Below the pieces are notes generated by a model. That model was not told where the DNA came from. It did no database searches and worked only from the letters and a program-made list of their open reading frames with translations. 62,231 nucleotides of DNA from Balneolaceae bacterium (GTDB lineage: Bacteria; Bacteroidota; Rhodothermia; Balneolales; Balneolaceae), in assembly GCA_020832285.1 (NCBI GenBank), contig JAFIFB010000058.1, forward strand, positions 1-62,231, given 5' to 3'. Position 1 is the stretch's first letter. The number at the start of each line of letters is the position of its first letter. The position numbers and the translations under genes were made by a program. Below, in pieces: positions 25,021-33,239 of this stretch.

Positions 25021-28000
25021 ATGCTTGATAAAGTAATCCAAAAAAGTATTCAGGAACGCCTCACCGTCATTGTTCTCACCGTTGTACTGGTGATTGGCGG
25101 CTATTTTCTTACACAGGATATGGCCGTAGATGTTCTGCCTGATGTCTCCGCACCGGTTGTTACCGTATTGACGGAAGCTCCCGGAATGCCGCCTGAAGAA
25201 GTTGAACAGCTCATTACCTACGTTATTGAGTCTAACCTGGTAGGTTCTGAGGGTGTCCGGCGCGTTTCATCCCGATCCATCCTGGGGTTTTCTTCCGTTC
25301 AGGTAGAGTTTGACTGGAATGTGGAGGTACCACACGCACGGCAGATCACTACAGAACGGCTGCAGGGTATCAGCGATCAGCTCCCGTCACAATCCGGCGC
25401 ACCCTTTCTTGCACCTGTAACTTCCATCATGGGTGAAATAATGCTGGTCGGCTTTACTGCCGAAGAGACCAGTCTAATGGATCTTCGTACAGAAATCGAT
25501 TTTGTGGTACGCCGGGAACTTCTGGCCATGCCCGGAATTGCCGCCATTTCAGTGTACGGAGGTGAAAGCCAGCAGTTTGTGATTGAACCCGACCCCGACC
25601 GTCTCGAGCAGCTTGGCATCTCTATCAACCAGGTTCTGGAAACCGCAAAAAATGCATCCGGCAGCATTTCCGGAGGATTCACAAACTATTCGGGCAAAGA
25701 GTATACTATTCGCGGGTTTGGCCGTGCCACCAGCGTCGAACAGATTGGCCAGGCATTTGTCCGGAGCGATGACAACGGATACCCCATTCTTCTTCGTGAT
25801 GTGGCCAATGTTTCTGCAAAAGCGGCTCCAAAAATCGGTTCGGCATCAGTGAATGCACAAGAAGGAATTATTCTGGTAATCAGTAAAGAGCCTGCTGCTA
25901 ATACGCTCGACCTTACTGAAAACATCGAGAACCGGCTCAGTGACATTCAGGCTACCTTGCCGGATGATATTACCATCTACACCGACCTTTTTCAGCAGGC
26001 TCACTTTATCGATATTGCTATCAACAATGTGTTAAATGCCCTGCTAATCAGCGGTATATTGGTAGTAATTATCCTATTTATTTTTCTCACCAACTGGCGC
26101 GCAACTCTAATTTCTCTGGTTGCAATTCCCGTTTCGGTCATCATTTCTGTACTGGTGCTGTGGCTCTCCGGTATGACATTTAACACGATGACTCTTGGCG
26201 GCATTGCGATTGCCATTGGTGTACTTGTGGATGATGCGATTGTTTTTGTGGAAAATGTATTCCGCCGTTTGCGGGAAAATGCGGAAAAACCGGAAGCCAA
26301 CAGAGAAAATTTCCTGGCGATTGTAAATATGGCATCGTCGCAAATCAAAGGGCCGATCGTACTGGCAAATTTTACGATTGTAGTGGTTTTTCTGCCGTTG
26401 CTGTTTCTCACCGGCCTCGAAGGCAGCCTGCTGATGCCGCTCGGTATTGCGTATGTCACCACAATAATCGCCTCGCTGCTGGTTGCACTTATTTTAACAC
26501 CTGCAATGAGTGCCTGGCTTCTGGAAGATTTCGGCAAACAACCGGAAAAAACGAGCTGGATTTCCCGAAAGCTTGAAGAATTGTATAAACCCATCCTTTC
26601 CTTCTGTTTCAGATACCGGAAATTGGTTCTGGTGGCAGTCGCTGTCATTTTTATCGGATCTTTACTGCTTATTCCGGGAATCGGTCGTTCGTTCCTCCCT
26701 GAATTTAATGAGGGAACCCTGAATATCGGTATGTCTACAGTACCCGGCACTTCTCTCGATGAGTCCGAAAAACTTGGAATGCAGCTCGAAAACATCCTGC
26801 TGGAACATCCCGCAATTGTCTCAACTGCGCGCCGTGCAGGACGGGCAGAAATGGACGAGCATACAATGGGTTCACACGGCCATGAACTCGAGGTGTTGCT
26901 CGAAAACGGCACCTACAATATTCATGAACTAATCGATGAGCTAAGAGAGGCGGTTTCTGTTATACCCGGAATCAATGTCTCATTTGACCAGCCGATTACC
27001 CACCGTATCGATCATATGCTTACCGGGGTACGGACAAATCTTGCGGTTAAAGTATTTGGTGCAGACCGCCAGCGCCTTCAATCTATAAGTCATGATGTAG
27101 AGCGATTGATGCGTGCCGAGGGAAATATTTTGGATATTCTCACCGATGAGCAGATTGATGTGCCTCAAATACAGATACTGCCAGACCGTGAACTCCTTGC
27201 AATGCATGGCTTATCGGCAGGGCGGTTTGGCGAACTTGTGGAGCTCGCATTCAGGGGAGTAGTGGTTGATCAAATTTATATCAACCCTGCTGTTTTTGAT
27301 CTCATTGTCCGGTTTTCAGATGAGTACCGGGCAAGTCCCAGTGCCATTGCACGCACTAATATCGAACTGGCCGATGGGAGGCACCTGAGAATTGGAGACC
27401 TGGCAGAGGTGCGGGTAAACTATGCACCCAACATTATCTCACGCGAAAATGCCAGCCGAATGATTGTAACCCAGGCCAACATTGCGGGCGGAAATTTAAG
27501 CGGTACTGTTGAGCGACTCCGGCAGGCAGCATCAGAAGAACTCGACCTTTCAGGTGGTTATGTAATTTCTTTTGAAGGACAGTTTGAGCAGGAGAGGCAA
27601 GCCACAAGAACGATTTTGATGGTCAGTATCCTTTCGTTAATATTAATTTTTCTGGCTCTCATTTCTGTTTTCAAATCAACCAGCCAAGCCATACTGATCT
27701 TGTTGAATTTACCGCTTGCCCTGGTTGGTGGATTACTCGTAGTTCGATTTGGCAGCGGCATTCTCAGCATTGCGGGGCTGATCGGATTCATCACGCTGTT
27801 TGGGATTGCAGTTCGTAACGGCATCATTCTTATAGATCAATACAACGAACTCATTCAAAAAGGAACATTATCTGTGCGTGAATCCGTCATGACCGGCTCA
27901 CTGAACCGGCTTCAGCCTATCATGATGACGGTGATCACAACGGCTCTCGCTCTCTTGCCACTTGTTCTCACCGGCAACCAGCCGGGCAACGAAATTCAGG

Positions 28001-28125
28001 GACCTATGGCCTCGGTAATTTTGGGTGGCCTTGTAACAGCCACCATGCTTAATATGATTGTGGTGCCTTTGTTATTTGATTGGTACTTCCATGAGAAAAA
28101 TCCAGCGGGGCGTAACCCTATTTGA
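25021..28125 (+). CDS. RND-family efflux pump (CzcA/CusA-like)
   Basis: I start at ATG 25021, 4 nt after the adaptor stop; an ATG at 24997 overlaps that gene and adds eight unrelated residues. The 1034-residue pump has twelve membrane helices in two halves and two large periplasmic loops. The N-terminus (DVLPDVSAPVVTVLTEAPG) and the central DQPITHRIDHMLTGVRTNLAVKVFG resemble heavy-metal RND pumps. Helix 4 reads AIGVLVDDAIVFVEN, closer to the drug-type motif than to the DFGxxVDGA of CzcA/CusA. The substrate is therefore uncertain despite the His-rich partner. Confidence 0.92.
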   Translation: MLDKVIQKSIQERLTVIVLTVVLVIGGYFLTQDMAVDVLPDVSAPVVTVLTEAPGMPPEEVEQLITYVIESNLVGSEGVRRVSSRSILGFSSVQVEFDWNVEVPHARQITTERLQGISDQLPSQSGAPFLAPVTSIMGEIMLVGFTAEETSLMDLRTEIDFVVRRELLAMPGIAAISVYGGESQQFVIEPDPDRLEQLGISINQVLETAKNASGSISGGFTNYSGKEYTIRGFGRATSVEQIGQAFVRSDDNGYPILLRDVANVSAKAAPKIGSASVNAQEGIILVISKEPAANTLDLTENIENRLSDIQATLPDDITIYTDLFQQAHFIDIAINNVLNALLISGILVVIILFIFLTNWRATLISLVAIPVSVIISVLVLWLSGMTFNTMTLGGIAIAIGVLVDDAIVFVENVFRRLRENAEKPEANRENFLAIVNMASSQIKGPIVLANFTIVVVFLPLLFLTGLEGSLLMPLGIAYVTTIIASLLVALILTPAMSAWLLEDFGKQPEKTSWISRKLEELYKPILSFCFRYRKLVLVAVAVIFIGSLLLIPGIGRSFLPEFNEGTLNIGMSTVPGTSLDESEKLGMQLENILLEHPAIVSTARRAGRAEMDEHTMGSHGHELEVLLENGTYNIHELIDELREAVSVIPGINVSFDQPITHRIDHMLTGVRTNLAVKVFGADRQRLQSISHDVERLMRAEGNILDILTDEQIDVPQIQILPDRELLAMHGLSAGRFGELVELAFRGVVVDQIYINPAVFDLIVRFSDEYRASPSAIARTNIELADGRHLRIGDLAEVRVNYAPNIISRENASRMIVTQANIAGGNLSGTVERLRQAASEELDLSGGYVISFEGQFEQERQATRTILMVSILSLILIFLALISVFKSTSQAILILLNLPLALVGGLLVVRFGSGILSIAGLIGFITLFGIAVRNGIILIDQYNELIQKGTLSVRESVMTGSLNRLQPIMMTVITTALALLPLVLTGNQPGNEIQGPMASVILGGLVTATMLNMIVVPLLFDWYFHEKNPAGRNPI

Positions 28126-28183
28126 AAATAATCTCTAACTTACAGCAGGTTAAAATAAACATAACCTGCAATACCGTATTCAC

Positions 28184-28573
28184 ATGACCGAACTACTGGC
28201 TGTTGCCACTGGAGGTGCATTAGGCGCTTTTGTTCGCTTTGCTTTAAGTACACTTTGTAACCGGCTGTTCCAAAATCCCAAAGTACTTACCGGAACACTC
28301 GTTTCAAACATAATTGGTTGTTTCCTCGGCGGAATAGCGCTTGGGTGGATCACAGCTGACGGATTTATTGAAACCAGAATTGCACTTTTCATTACAACCG
28401 GATTTCTGGGTTCGCTCACCACTTTTTCCACGTTTGCCCTCGAAACCTACGGGATGCTCAACCGTGATACACTGAAGCCGCTGGCTGCATATCTGTTTCT
28501 GCAAATCGTAGCTGCGTTTTTTGTTACCGTGTCAGGTTTTTGGCTTTACCAGATGCTGGGGGGATATGGCTGA
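28184..28573 (+). CDS. crcB: Fluoride channel subunit CrcB/FluC (first of a pair)
   Basis: 129 residues with four membrane helices. Family motifs are intact: GGALGAFVRFALST, LVSNIIGCFLGG (pore Asn) and GFLGSLTTFSTFALET with the conserved TTFSTF. CrcB/FluC dimers export fluoride. The gene follows the RND pump by 58 bp. In that gap a hairpin GCAGGTTA (28145-28152) pairs with TAACCTGC (28162-28169), without a T-run. I do not see a fluoride riboswitch. Its stop overlaps the next crcB start. Confidence 0.95.
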   Translation: MTELLAVATGGALGAFVRFALSTLCNRLFQNPKVLTGTLVSNIIGCFLGGIALGWITADGFIETRIALFITTGFLGSLTTFSTFALETYGMLNRDTLKPLAAYLFLQIVAAFFVTVSGFWLYQMLGGYG

Positions 28574-28979
28574 TCATTCCGGATATATAAAAAGCGGATG
28601 CCTGGTTGCTGCAGGAGGTGCCATTGGGGCTTCCCTGCGTCATCTCACCAATACAATAACAGTAAACCTGGCGGGCGACTATTCACTATTCCTTGCAACG
28701 GCCATTGAGAACATGACCGGCTCTTTTTTTATTGGCCTTATCTTTTCACTGCTGGTTACTAAATCGGAATATAACCAAAAACTAAATCTGTTTTTGCTCA
28801 CCGGCGTTATAGGCAGCTACACAACCTACTCGGGGTTTATGACGGATGCATTGGTGCTTATTCAGGAATCTGAGCTGCTTTTCCTTACTTACTTTTTCGG
28901 GCAAATTATAATGGGTTTGGTCGCAGTCTGGACAGGAATCGCACTGGCTTCAAAAATTAAAAAGTCTGCTTCATTTTAA
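28566..28979 (+). CDS. crcB: Divergent second CrcB/FluC subunit
   Basis: 137 residues from the ATG at 28566, which overlaps the first crcB by 8 bp (ATGGCTGA). A longer frame upstream would overlap far more and has no family match. Motifs are GGAIGASLRHLTN, AIENMTGSFFIG (pore Asn kept) and GVIGSYTTYSGFMTDA, where TTFSTF is altered to TTYSGF. Adjacent divergent pairs are thought to form heterodimers with opposed topology. The C-terminus ASKIKKSASF is basic. The gene ends by overlapping the convergent signalling gene by 9 bp. Confidence 0.92.
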   Translation: MADHSGYIKSGCLVAAGGAIGASLRHLTNTITVNLAGDYSLFLATAIENMTGSFFIGLIFSLLVTKSEYNQKLNLFLLTGVIGSYTTYSGFMTDALVLIQESELLFLTYFFGQIIMGLVAVWTGIALASKIKKSASF

Positions 28980-30140
28980 ACTGTGATTGGCACCACCGGT
29001 TTTATCAGTTTTTGTAAAATTTATGGATATAGTATTTTGCCCATTATTTGACTCATACTGATATTTCGCTTCTATCTGACCGGAAAAAGTGCGCAGCAGA
29101 CTAATCTCCGGAGTTTGCTCTTTATCCGGCAAAATATAGTTCATTACCGATTCACCATCATCGGTGATCTTAATTGTAATGGATTGGTCATTCTGGTTTT
29201 CCTTCAGCCTGAATTCGATATGGCCGGTCTGCCGATTCTCAAGTCCGTGTTTGATTGTATGAATCAAAAATTCACTAATCAGCAGCGAACAGGGGATCGC
29301 CTGATTGATATTGAGCATAACTTCATCACATTGAAATGTTGTAGAAATATCTGCCTCAGGCTCCAGTGTCTGAATGCCTTTTTGAACCACCATTCGGATG
29401 GTTTCGGTAAAGTTAAGAGTTGAAAAACTGCTTGAACTGTAAAAGTATTCATGAACTGTTGCCATCGTGGAGATGCGTACAACATTATCGAGTAGTTTTG
29501 ACCGAATTCCGGGATTTTCTTCGTTGAAAGACTGAATCTGCATTAAACCGGAAATCAATGCCATGTTATTTTTTACCCGGTGATGAATTTCACTGAGCAG
29601 ATTTTTACGCTCTTCGTTTAGTCTTGCATTATCAATCGCAATTGCGGCCTGATTGGCCAGTGCCTGGAAAAAAGGAATATCATCATTGCTAAAGCTCTTC
29701 TCATCAATCCTGTTTATTGCCTGTAAAACCCCGATAATCTGTGATGACTGATTGCTAAGCGGCACACAGATCATATTGCGGGTTTGAAATGCATGAGGCT
29801 CAAAATCTCCCCGAAACCGGTGATCTTCAGCTACATTGTTCACAATTTGTGCTTCACCATGTTTAGCCACCCACCCGGCAATGCCTTCTCCGGCTGGTAT
29901 TTTTTTCCCAGACAAGGACTCTTTAAGCGGGCCTGTGGGTAGAGTAAGTGTTAATTCTCCGTTGCCGCTTTCTATTAAATAAACAGAACATGCTTCACTG
30001 TTTGTAATGGTTTTGGCACCCTCAATAATATTGAGAAGTACACTGTCCAGATCAAGGTTGGAATTAATCTGACTGATGAGATCAAGAAGAATACTGAGTT
30101 TCTCGTCCGATTTTTGAATTTGGGAATTTACCAGTTCCAT
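28971..30140 (-). CDS. GAF-domain protein with histidine-kinase-like module, ATP site degenerate
   Basis: 389 residues, no membrane segment. A GAF sensor domain spans about 25-172. The HisKA_2-type dimerisation helix SEIHHRVKNNMALISGLMQIQ (about 184-204) keeps the phosphoacceptor His. In the following ATPase region the N box, usually NELVTNALKHA, reads SEFLIHTIKHG, losing both asparagines. The G1 box reads DDGESVMNY without the second Gly, and the G2 region (EISLLRTFSGQ) lacks its glycines. ATP binding therefore looks compromised. It lies 24 bp downstream of the cyclase-like gene and probably acts with it. Confidence 0.85.
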   Translation of the reverse strand: MELVNSQIQKSDEKLSILLDLISQINSNLDLDSVLLNIIEGAKTITNSEACSVYLIESGNGELTLTLPTGPLKESLSGKKIPAGEGIAGWVAKHGEAQIVNNVAEDHRFRGDFEPHAFQTRNMICVPLSNQSSQIIGVLQAINRIDEKSFSNDDIPFFQALANQAAIAIDNARLNEERKNLLSEIHHRVKNNMALISGLMQIQSFNEENPGIRSKLLDNVVRISTMATVHEYFYSSSSFSTLNFTETIRMVVQKGIQTLEPEADISTTFQCDEVMLNINQAIPCSLLISEFLIHTIKHGLENRQTGHIEFRLKENQNDQSITIKITDDGESVMNYILPDKEQTPEISLLRTFSGQIEAKYQYESNNGQNTISINFTKTDKTGGANHSLK

Positions 30141-30164
30141 ATATTTACAATGCCAATCGATTAT

Positions 30165-31346
30165 TTATTGATAACCCTTTTTCTGTGATTTTGTTTCTTT
30201 TTGTTTCTTTATTTTTTGAGCTGCAAATACATACCCGCCGTCTGCCCCATCCACAAAGTGTACATGTTCCCGATGATAATTTGTAATAAAACATGTAATC
30301 ATCAATCCGCTTGAACTGTGTAATCCATAATATAAATTCCCTTCTGCGTACTTCTTTTCCAGGAATTTCTCCAGTTTTTTTCGTTGCAATTTTGTGCTCG
30401 ATACAACAAATCGTAATCCCCCGTCAAATTTTCGAAAATCGGAATGTTTAACTAAATCTGATTTGTAGCGACCCCAGGTTGTTGCTTTGGTAGTTACATC
30501 ATTACTCATCAGATATTGACCTGTGATAATCTGGAAAATCAGTTTTCCGGCATATTGAAGTCGCCGTTTTAGTGTGGGCTTCCAGGTGCGAATTCTCCAC
30601 TCCACGTTCAATTTTTTCCAGTTTTTTGAAAATTTTAGCCTTTCCTCTGAAACAGGATTGCAATTATTCAGAGGACCATAAATCTCACCGATTCTTTTCA
30701 AACATTCAGAATAGACTTTTGATTTTTCATCACCTGCTTCACCTCTTGCAATGATAATACAGGACATGATTTCATCATGTTTGGCCGGGATTTCCTGCCA
30801 GCGACACTCAAGGCCTTCCATGCTTCCTTTTGGTTCAATCTTTTGATCGAACCCAACGTATTCGTTCTTCTTGATGAGAGATTCCGCATAGTCCAGCCCA
30901 AAGCCCCAAAAAAGCGTCTGTTCGGTTATATCTGAAAGTTTAAACTTTGCCACTGCAAGGTCAAAACCGGCAGTGCGTACGTCTTTTAAAGAGATGATAC
31001 CAGCTTTATACTCGAGGCCAAAATTTTGATTCGCAGCCTCACAGCAAAAAAGAATAGCTCTTTTTACCTCTTCAATTCGACTGTTGGGAATTAAAATTGA
31101 GGCGCCATCTCCACCAAAAGTAAAAGGTAGTTTGTAATTTTTACCATAAACATTAGAAATCGCTGCAATCAACGAAGCCCCTGCAGCATTTACTTCTTTA
31201 TACTTTCCCCGCTGAATTGCTCCGGTAGAGTTTCGTATATCACCGGTTACAATCCACCAGTCATCCGGAACCGGGCTATACAGTTTTTGATTTGGAACCT
31301 GCTCAAAGTCTGAGATTATTGTTACATCATCATAAAAAGTTAACAC
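30165..31346 (-). CDS. DUF3095 family protein, class III nucleotide-cyclase-like
   Basis: 393 residues, soluble. The N-terminal half has TGDIRNSTGAIQ and FTFGGDGASILI, which correspond to the two metal-binding aspartate motifs of class III adenylate/guanylate cyclases. The C-terminal half contains FDGGLRFVVSSTKLQRKKLE, then HSSSGLMITCFITN and HVHFVDGADGGYVFAAQ, characteristic of DUF3095. The end is Lys/Gln rich. Whether it makes a cyclic nucleotide is unknown. It is the promoter-proximal gene of a two-gene unit with the GAF/kinase-like protein, suggesting sensing coupled to a nucleotide signal. Confidence 0.85.
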   Translation of the reverse strand: MLTFYDDVTIISDFEQVPNQKLYSPVPDDWWIVTGDIRNSTGAIQRGKYKEVNAAGASLIAAISNVYGKNYKLPFTFGGDGASILIPNSRIEEVKRAILFCCEAANQNFGLEYKAGIISLKDVRTAGFDLAVAKFKLSDITEQTLFWGFGLDYAESLIKKNEYVGFDQKIEPKGSMEGLECRWQEIPAKHDEIMSCIIIARGEAGDEKSKVYSECLKRIGEIYGPLNNCNPVSEERLKFSKNWKKLNVEWRIRTWKPTLKRRLQYAGKLIFQIITGQYLMSNDVTTKATTWGRYKSDLVKHSDFRKFDGGLRFVVSSTKLQRKKLEKFLEKKYAEGNLYYGLHSSSGLMITCFITNYHREHVHFVDGADGGYVFAAQKIKKQKETKSQKKGYQ

Positions 31347-31494
31347 ATTCTGTCGGTTCGTTACTTTTAAACCTGAATAATTCAGATTAAAATTAAACGA
31401 AAGAAAATATCTGCAACATTCCCATTTTGAAATGTAAAATTTGCGTTTATTTTATGAAAAAAAGCAGACCAACCATTCACAAAATTATCTTAAT

Positions 31495-32820
31495 ATGACT
31501 TCCAGACGAGAATTTTTATCCACATCAGGAAAACTGATTGCCGGAGCAGGTGCTACTTCACTCCTTCCGGGTGCTTCATTTTCAATTCTCAGCAGCCGTT
31601 CTCCTAACGAACAAATTGGTGTAGGCTTAATTGGCTGCAGGGGCATGGGCTGGGCAAATCTCCGGAATCTCCTCCGGGCCGATGACAGCACGGAATGCCG
31701 CGCCCTTTGTGATGTAGACGAAAATGTATTGAACGACCGTGCTGCTGATTTTGAAGAGGAGTACGGGACCCGTCCAACCCTGTACAAAGACTACCGCGAT
31801 ATGCTCGATAATCCTGATATCGATGTAGTGATTATCGCCACACCTGACCACTGGCACTGTTTGCAGAGTGTACATGCCTGCCAGGCCGGAAAGGATGTAT
31901 TTCTTGAAAAACCGGTAGCCAAAGATATTGCCGAATGCGATGTAATGGTGGCAGCCGCACGCAACAATAATCGCGTGGTTCAGGTGGGTCAGTGGCAGCG
32001 AAGCGGTCAGCATTGGAACGATGCCATCAATTTCTTGCATACTGGTGCTCTTGGTAATATCCGGGTAACCAAATCATGGGCCTATCAAGGCTGGATGGGC
32101 TCCATTCCGGTTCAGCCTGATGATAATGCTCCCGATGGTGTGGATTACGACATGTGGCTGGGTCCGGCTCCGCAGCGTCGTTTCAATCCCAACCGTTTTC
32201 ACTTCAACTTTCGATGGTACTGGGATTATGCAGGCGGACTTATGACCGACTGGGGCGTGCATTTGATCGATATCATTCTCTATGCAATGGAAGTGGATGC
32301 GCCCAATACGGTGATGTCAACCGGAGGGAAATTCGGTTATCCAGATGATGCGATGGAAACACCCGACACCCAGCAGGCCATCTATGAATTCGATGACTTT
32401 TCGATGATCTGGGAGCATGCAGCCGGAATTGACGGAGGCCCGTATGGACGAAATCACGGAGTTGCGTTCATCGGGAATAACGGCACACTGGTGATCGACC
32501 GCAGAGGCTGGGAAGTAATCTCTGAAACTGAAGATGGTGAAGAAATCATCCGTGATGTGGAAACCACAAGCAGCGATGGTGATGACCTGCTCAATCACAT
32601 GAAAAACTTTGTGGAATGTATCCGCAACCGGGAACGTCCTACGGCTGACATTGAAATTACCGCAAATACGGCAATCGTGGCAAGCTTGGGCAATATCGCT
32701 TATCGAACCGGGGAGCGGATTGAGTGGAACCATGCGGCCCGAAGAATAACCAACGTGGAAAGAGCGAACGAACTTCTGAAAACCGAGTACCGCGCCCCTT
32801 ACAATTTCCCGGAGATTTAA
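31495..32820 (+). CDS. Gfo/Idh/MocA-family oxidoreductase, TAT-exported
   Basis: About 441 residues from the ATG at 31495, chosen because it places the twin-arginine signal (TSRREFLSTSGKLIAGAG) at the N-terminus; the frame extends 18 codons upstream without improving it. The Rossmann domain begins IGVGLIGCRGMGWANLRN, with VDVVIIATPDHWHCLQSVHACQAGKD in the NAD domain and the conserved EKPVAK. The C-terminal domain has WYWDYAGGLMTDWGVHLIDI. Such exported enzymes act on sugars or inositol-like compounds, or as glycosidases with bound NAD. The substrate is unknown. Confidence 0.92.
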   Translation: MTSRREFLSTSGKLIAGAGATSLLPGASFSILSSRSPNEQIGVGLIGCRGMGWANLRNLLRADDSTECRALCDVDENVLNDRAADFEEEYGTRPTLYKDYRDMLDNPDIDVVIIATPDHWHCLQSVHACQAGKDVFLEKPVAKDIAECDVMVAAARNNNRVVQVGQWQRSGQHWNDAINFLHTGALGNIRVTKSWAYQGWMGSIPVQPDDNAPDGVDYDMWLGPAPQRRFNPNRFHFNFRWYWDYAGGLMTDWGVHLIDIILYAMEVDAPNTVMSTGGKFGYPDDAMETPDTQQAIYEFDDFSMIWEHAAGIDGGPYGRNHGVAFIGNNGTLVIDRRGWEVISETEDGEEIIRDVETTSSDGDDLLNHMKNFVECIRNRERPTADIEITANTAIVASLGNIAYRTGERIEWNHAARRITNVERANELLKTEYRAPYNFPEI

Positions 32821-32849
32821 ATTTTTCGGGTAAAAGTATTATTCGAGCG

Positions 32850-33007
32850 ACCTGGCAGAGTTGCCTTGTGCTTTTCAAGGCATCCTGTCCCGTGGGATCG
32901 CTTTGCGGCAAGAGTCCAGGGCGCTACCCAAAATTGTCTTAAATGCAACCATTCCCTCAACCCACAACTCTTGCAGGAACTCCGCTCCGCTTCGTACTCT
33001 GCCAGGT
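32850..33007. repeat. Inverted-repeat element, family E copy 1
   Basis: A perfect 12-bp terminal inverted repeat, ACCTGGCAGAGT (32850-32861) and ACTCTGCCAGGT (32996-33007), bounds 158 bp of non-coding sequence. A second, shorter copy follows 14 bp later. Together they fill most of a 419 bp gap. Confidence 0.8.
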
Positions 33008-33021
33008 TGTTAAATTTAGCG

Positions 33022-33129
33022 ACTTGGCAGAGTTGCCTTGTGTTTTTCAAGGCATCCTGCCAGAGTAGCGGGCGCTACCCAAAATCGTTTTAAAAGCAAA
33101 CATTCACCCAACCCAAAACTCTGTCAGGT
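33022..33129. repeat. Inverted-repeat element, family E copy 2 (shorter)
   Basis: Same orientation as copy 1, sharing TGGCAGAGTTGCCTTGTG, TTTTCAAGGCATCCTG and GGGCGCTACCCAAAAT. It ends ACTCTGTCAGGT, an imperfect match to the left terminus. It lacks about 50 bp of the centre and right side. Tandem placement suggests local duplication followed by deletion. Confidence 0.75.
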
Positions 33130-33239
33130 TCTTGAATCCCGTAACATGACAGATTTCCACAAATTTATATTTTGATTAAATTTGACTTGCCAGACGAGTA
33201 CCATTCTTTTTACACCCATCAATCAAACTTTATTCAGCT

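Noticed and set aside
26001-26912. 303-aa minus-strand ORF inside the RND pump gene
   Set aside because: It is an antisense shadow of a clearly coding gene with low-complexity Ser/Arg/Ile composition.
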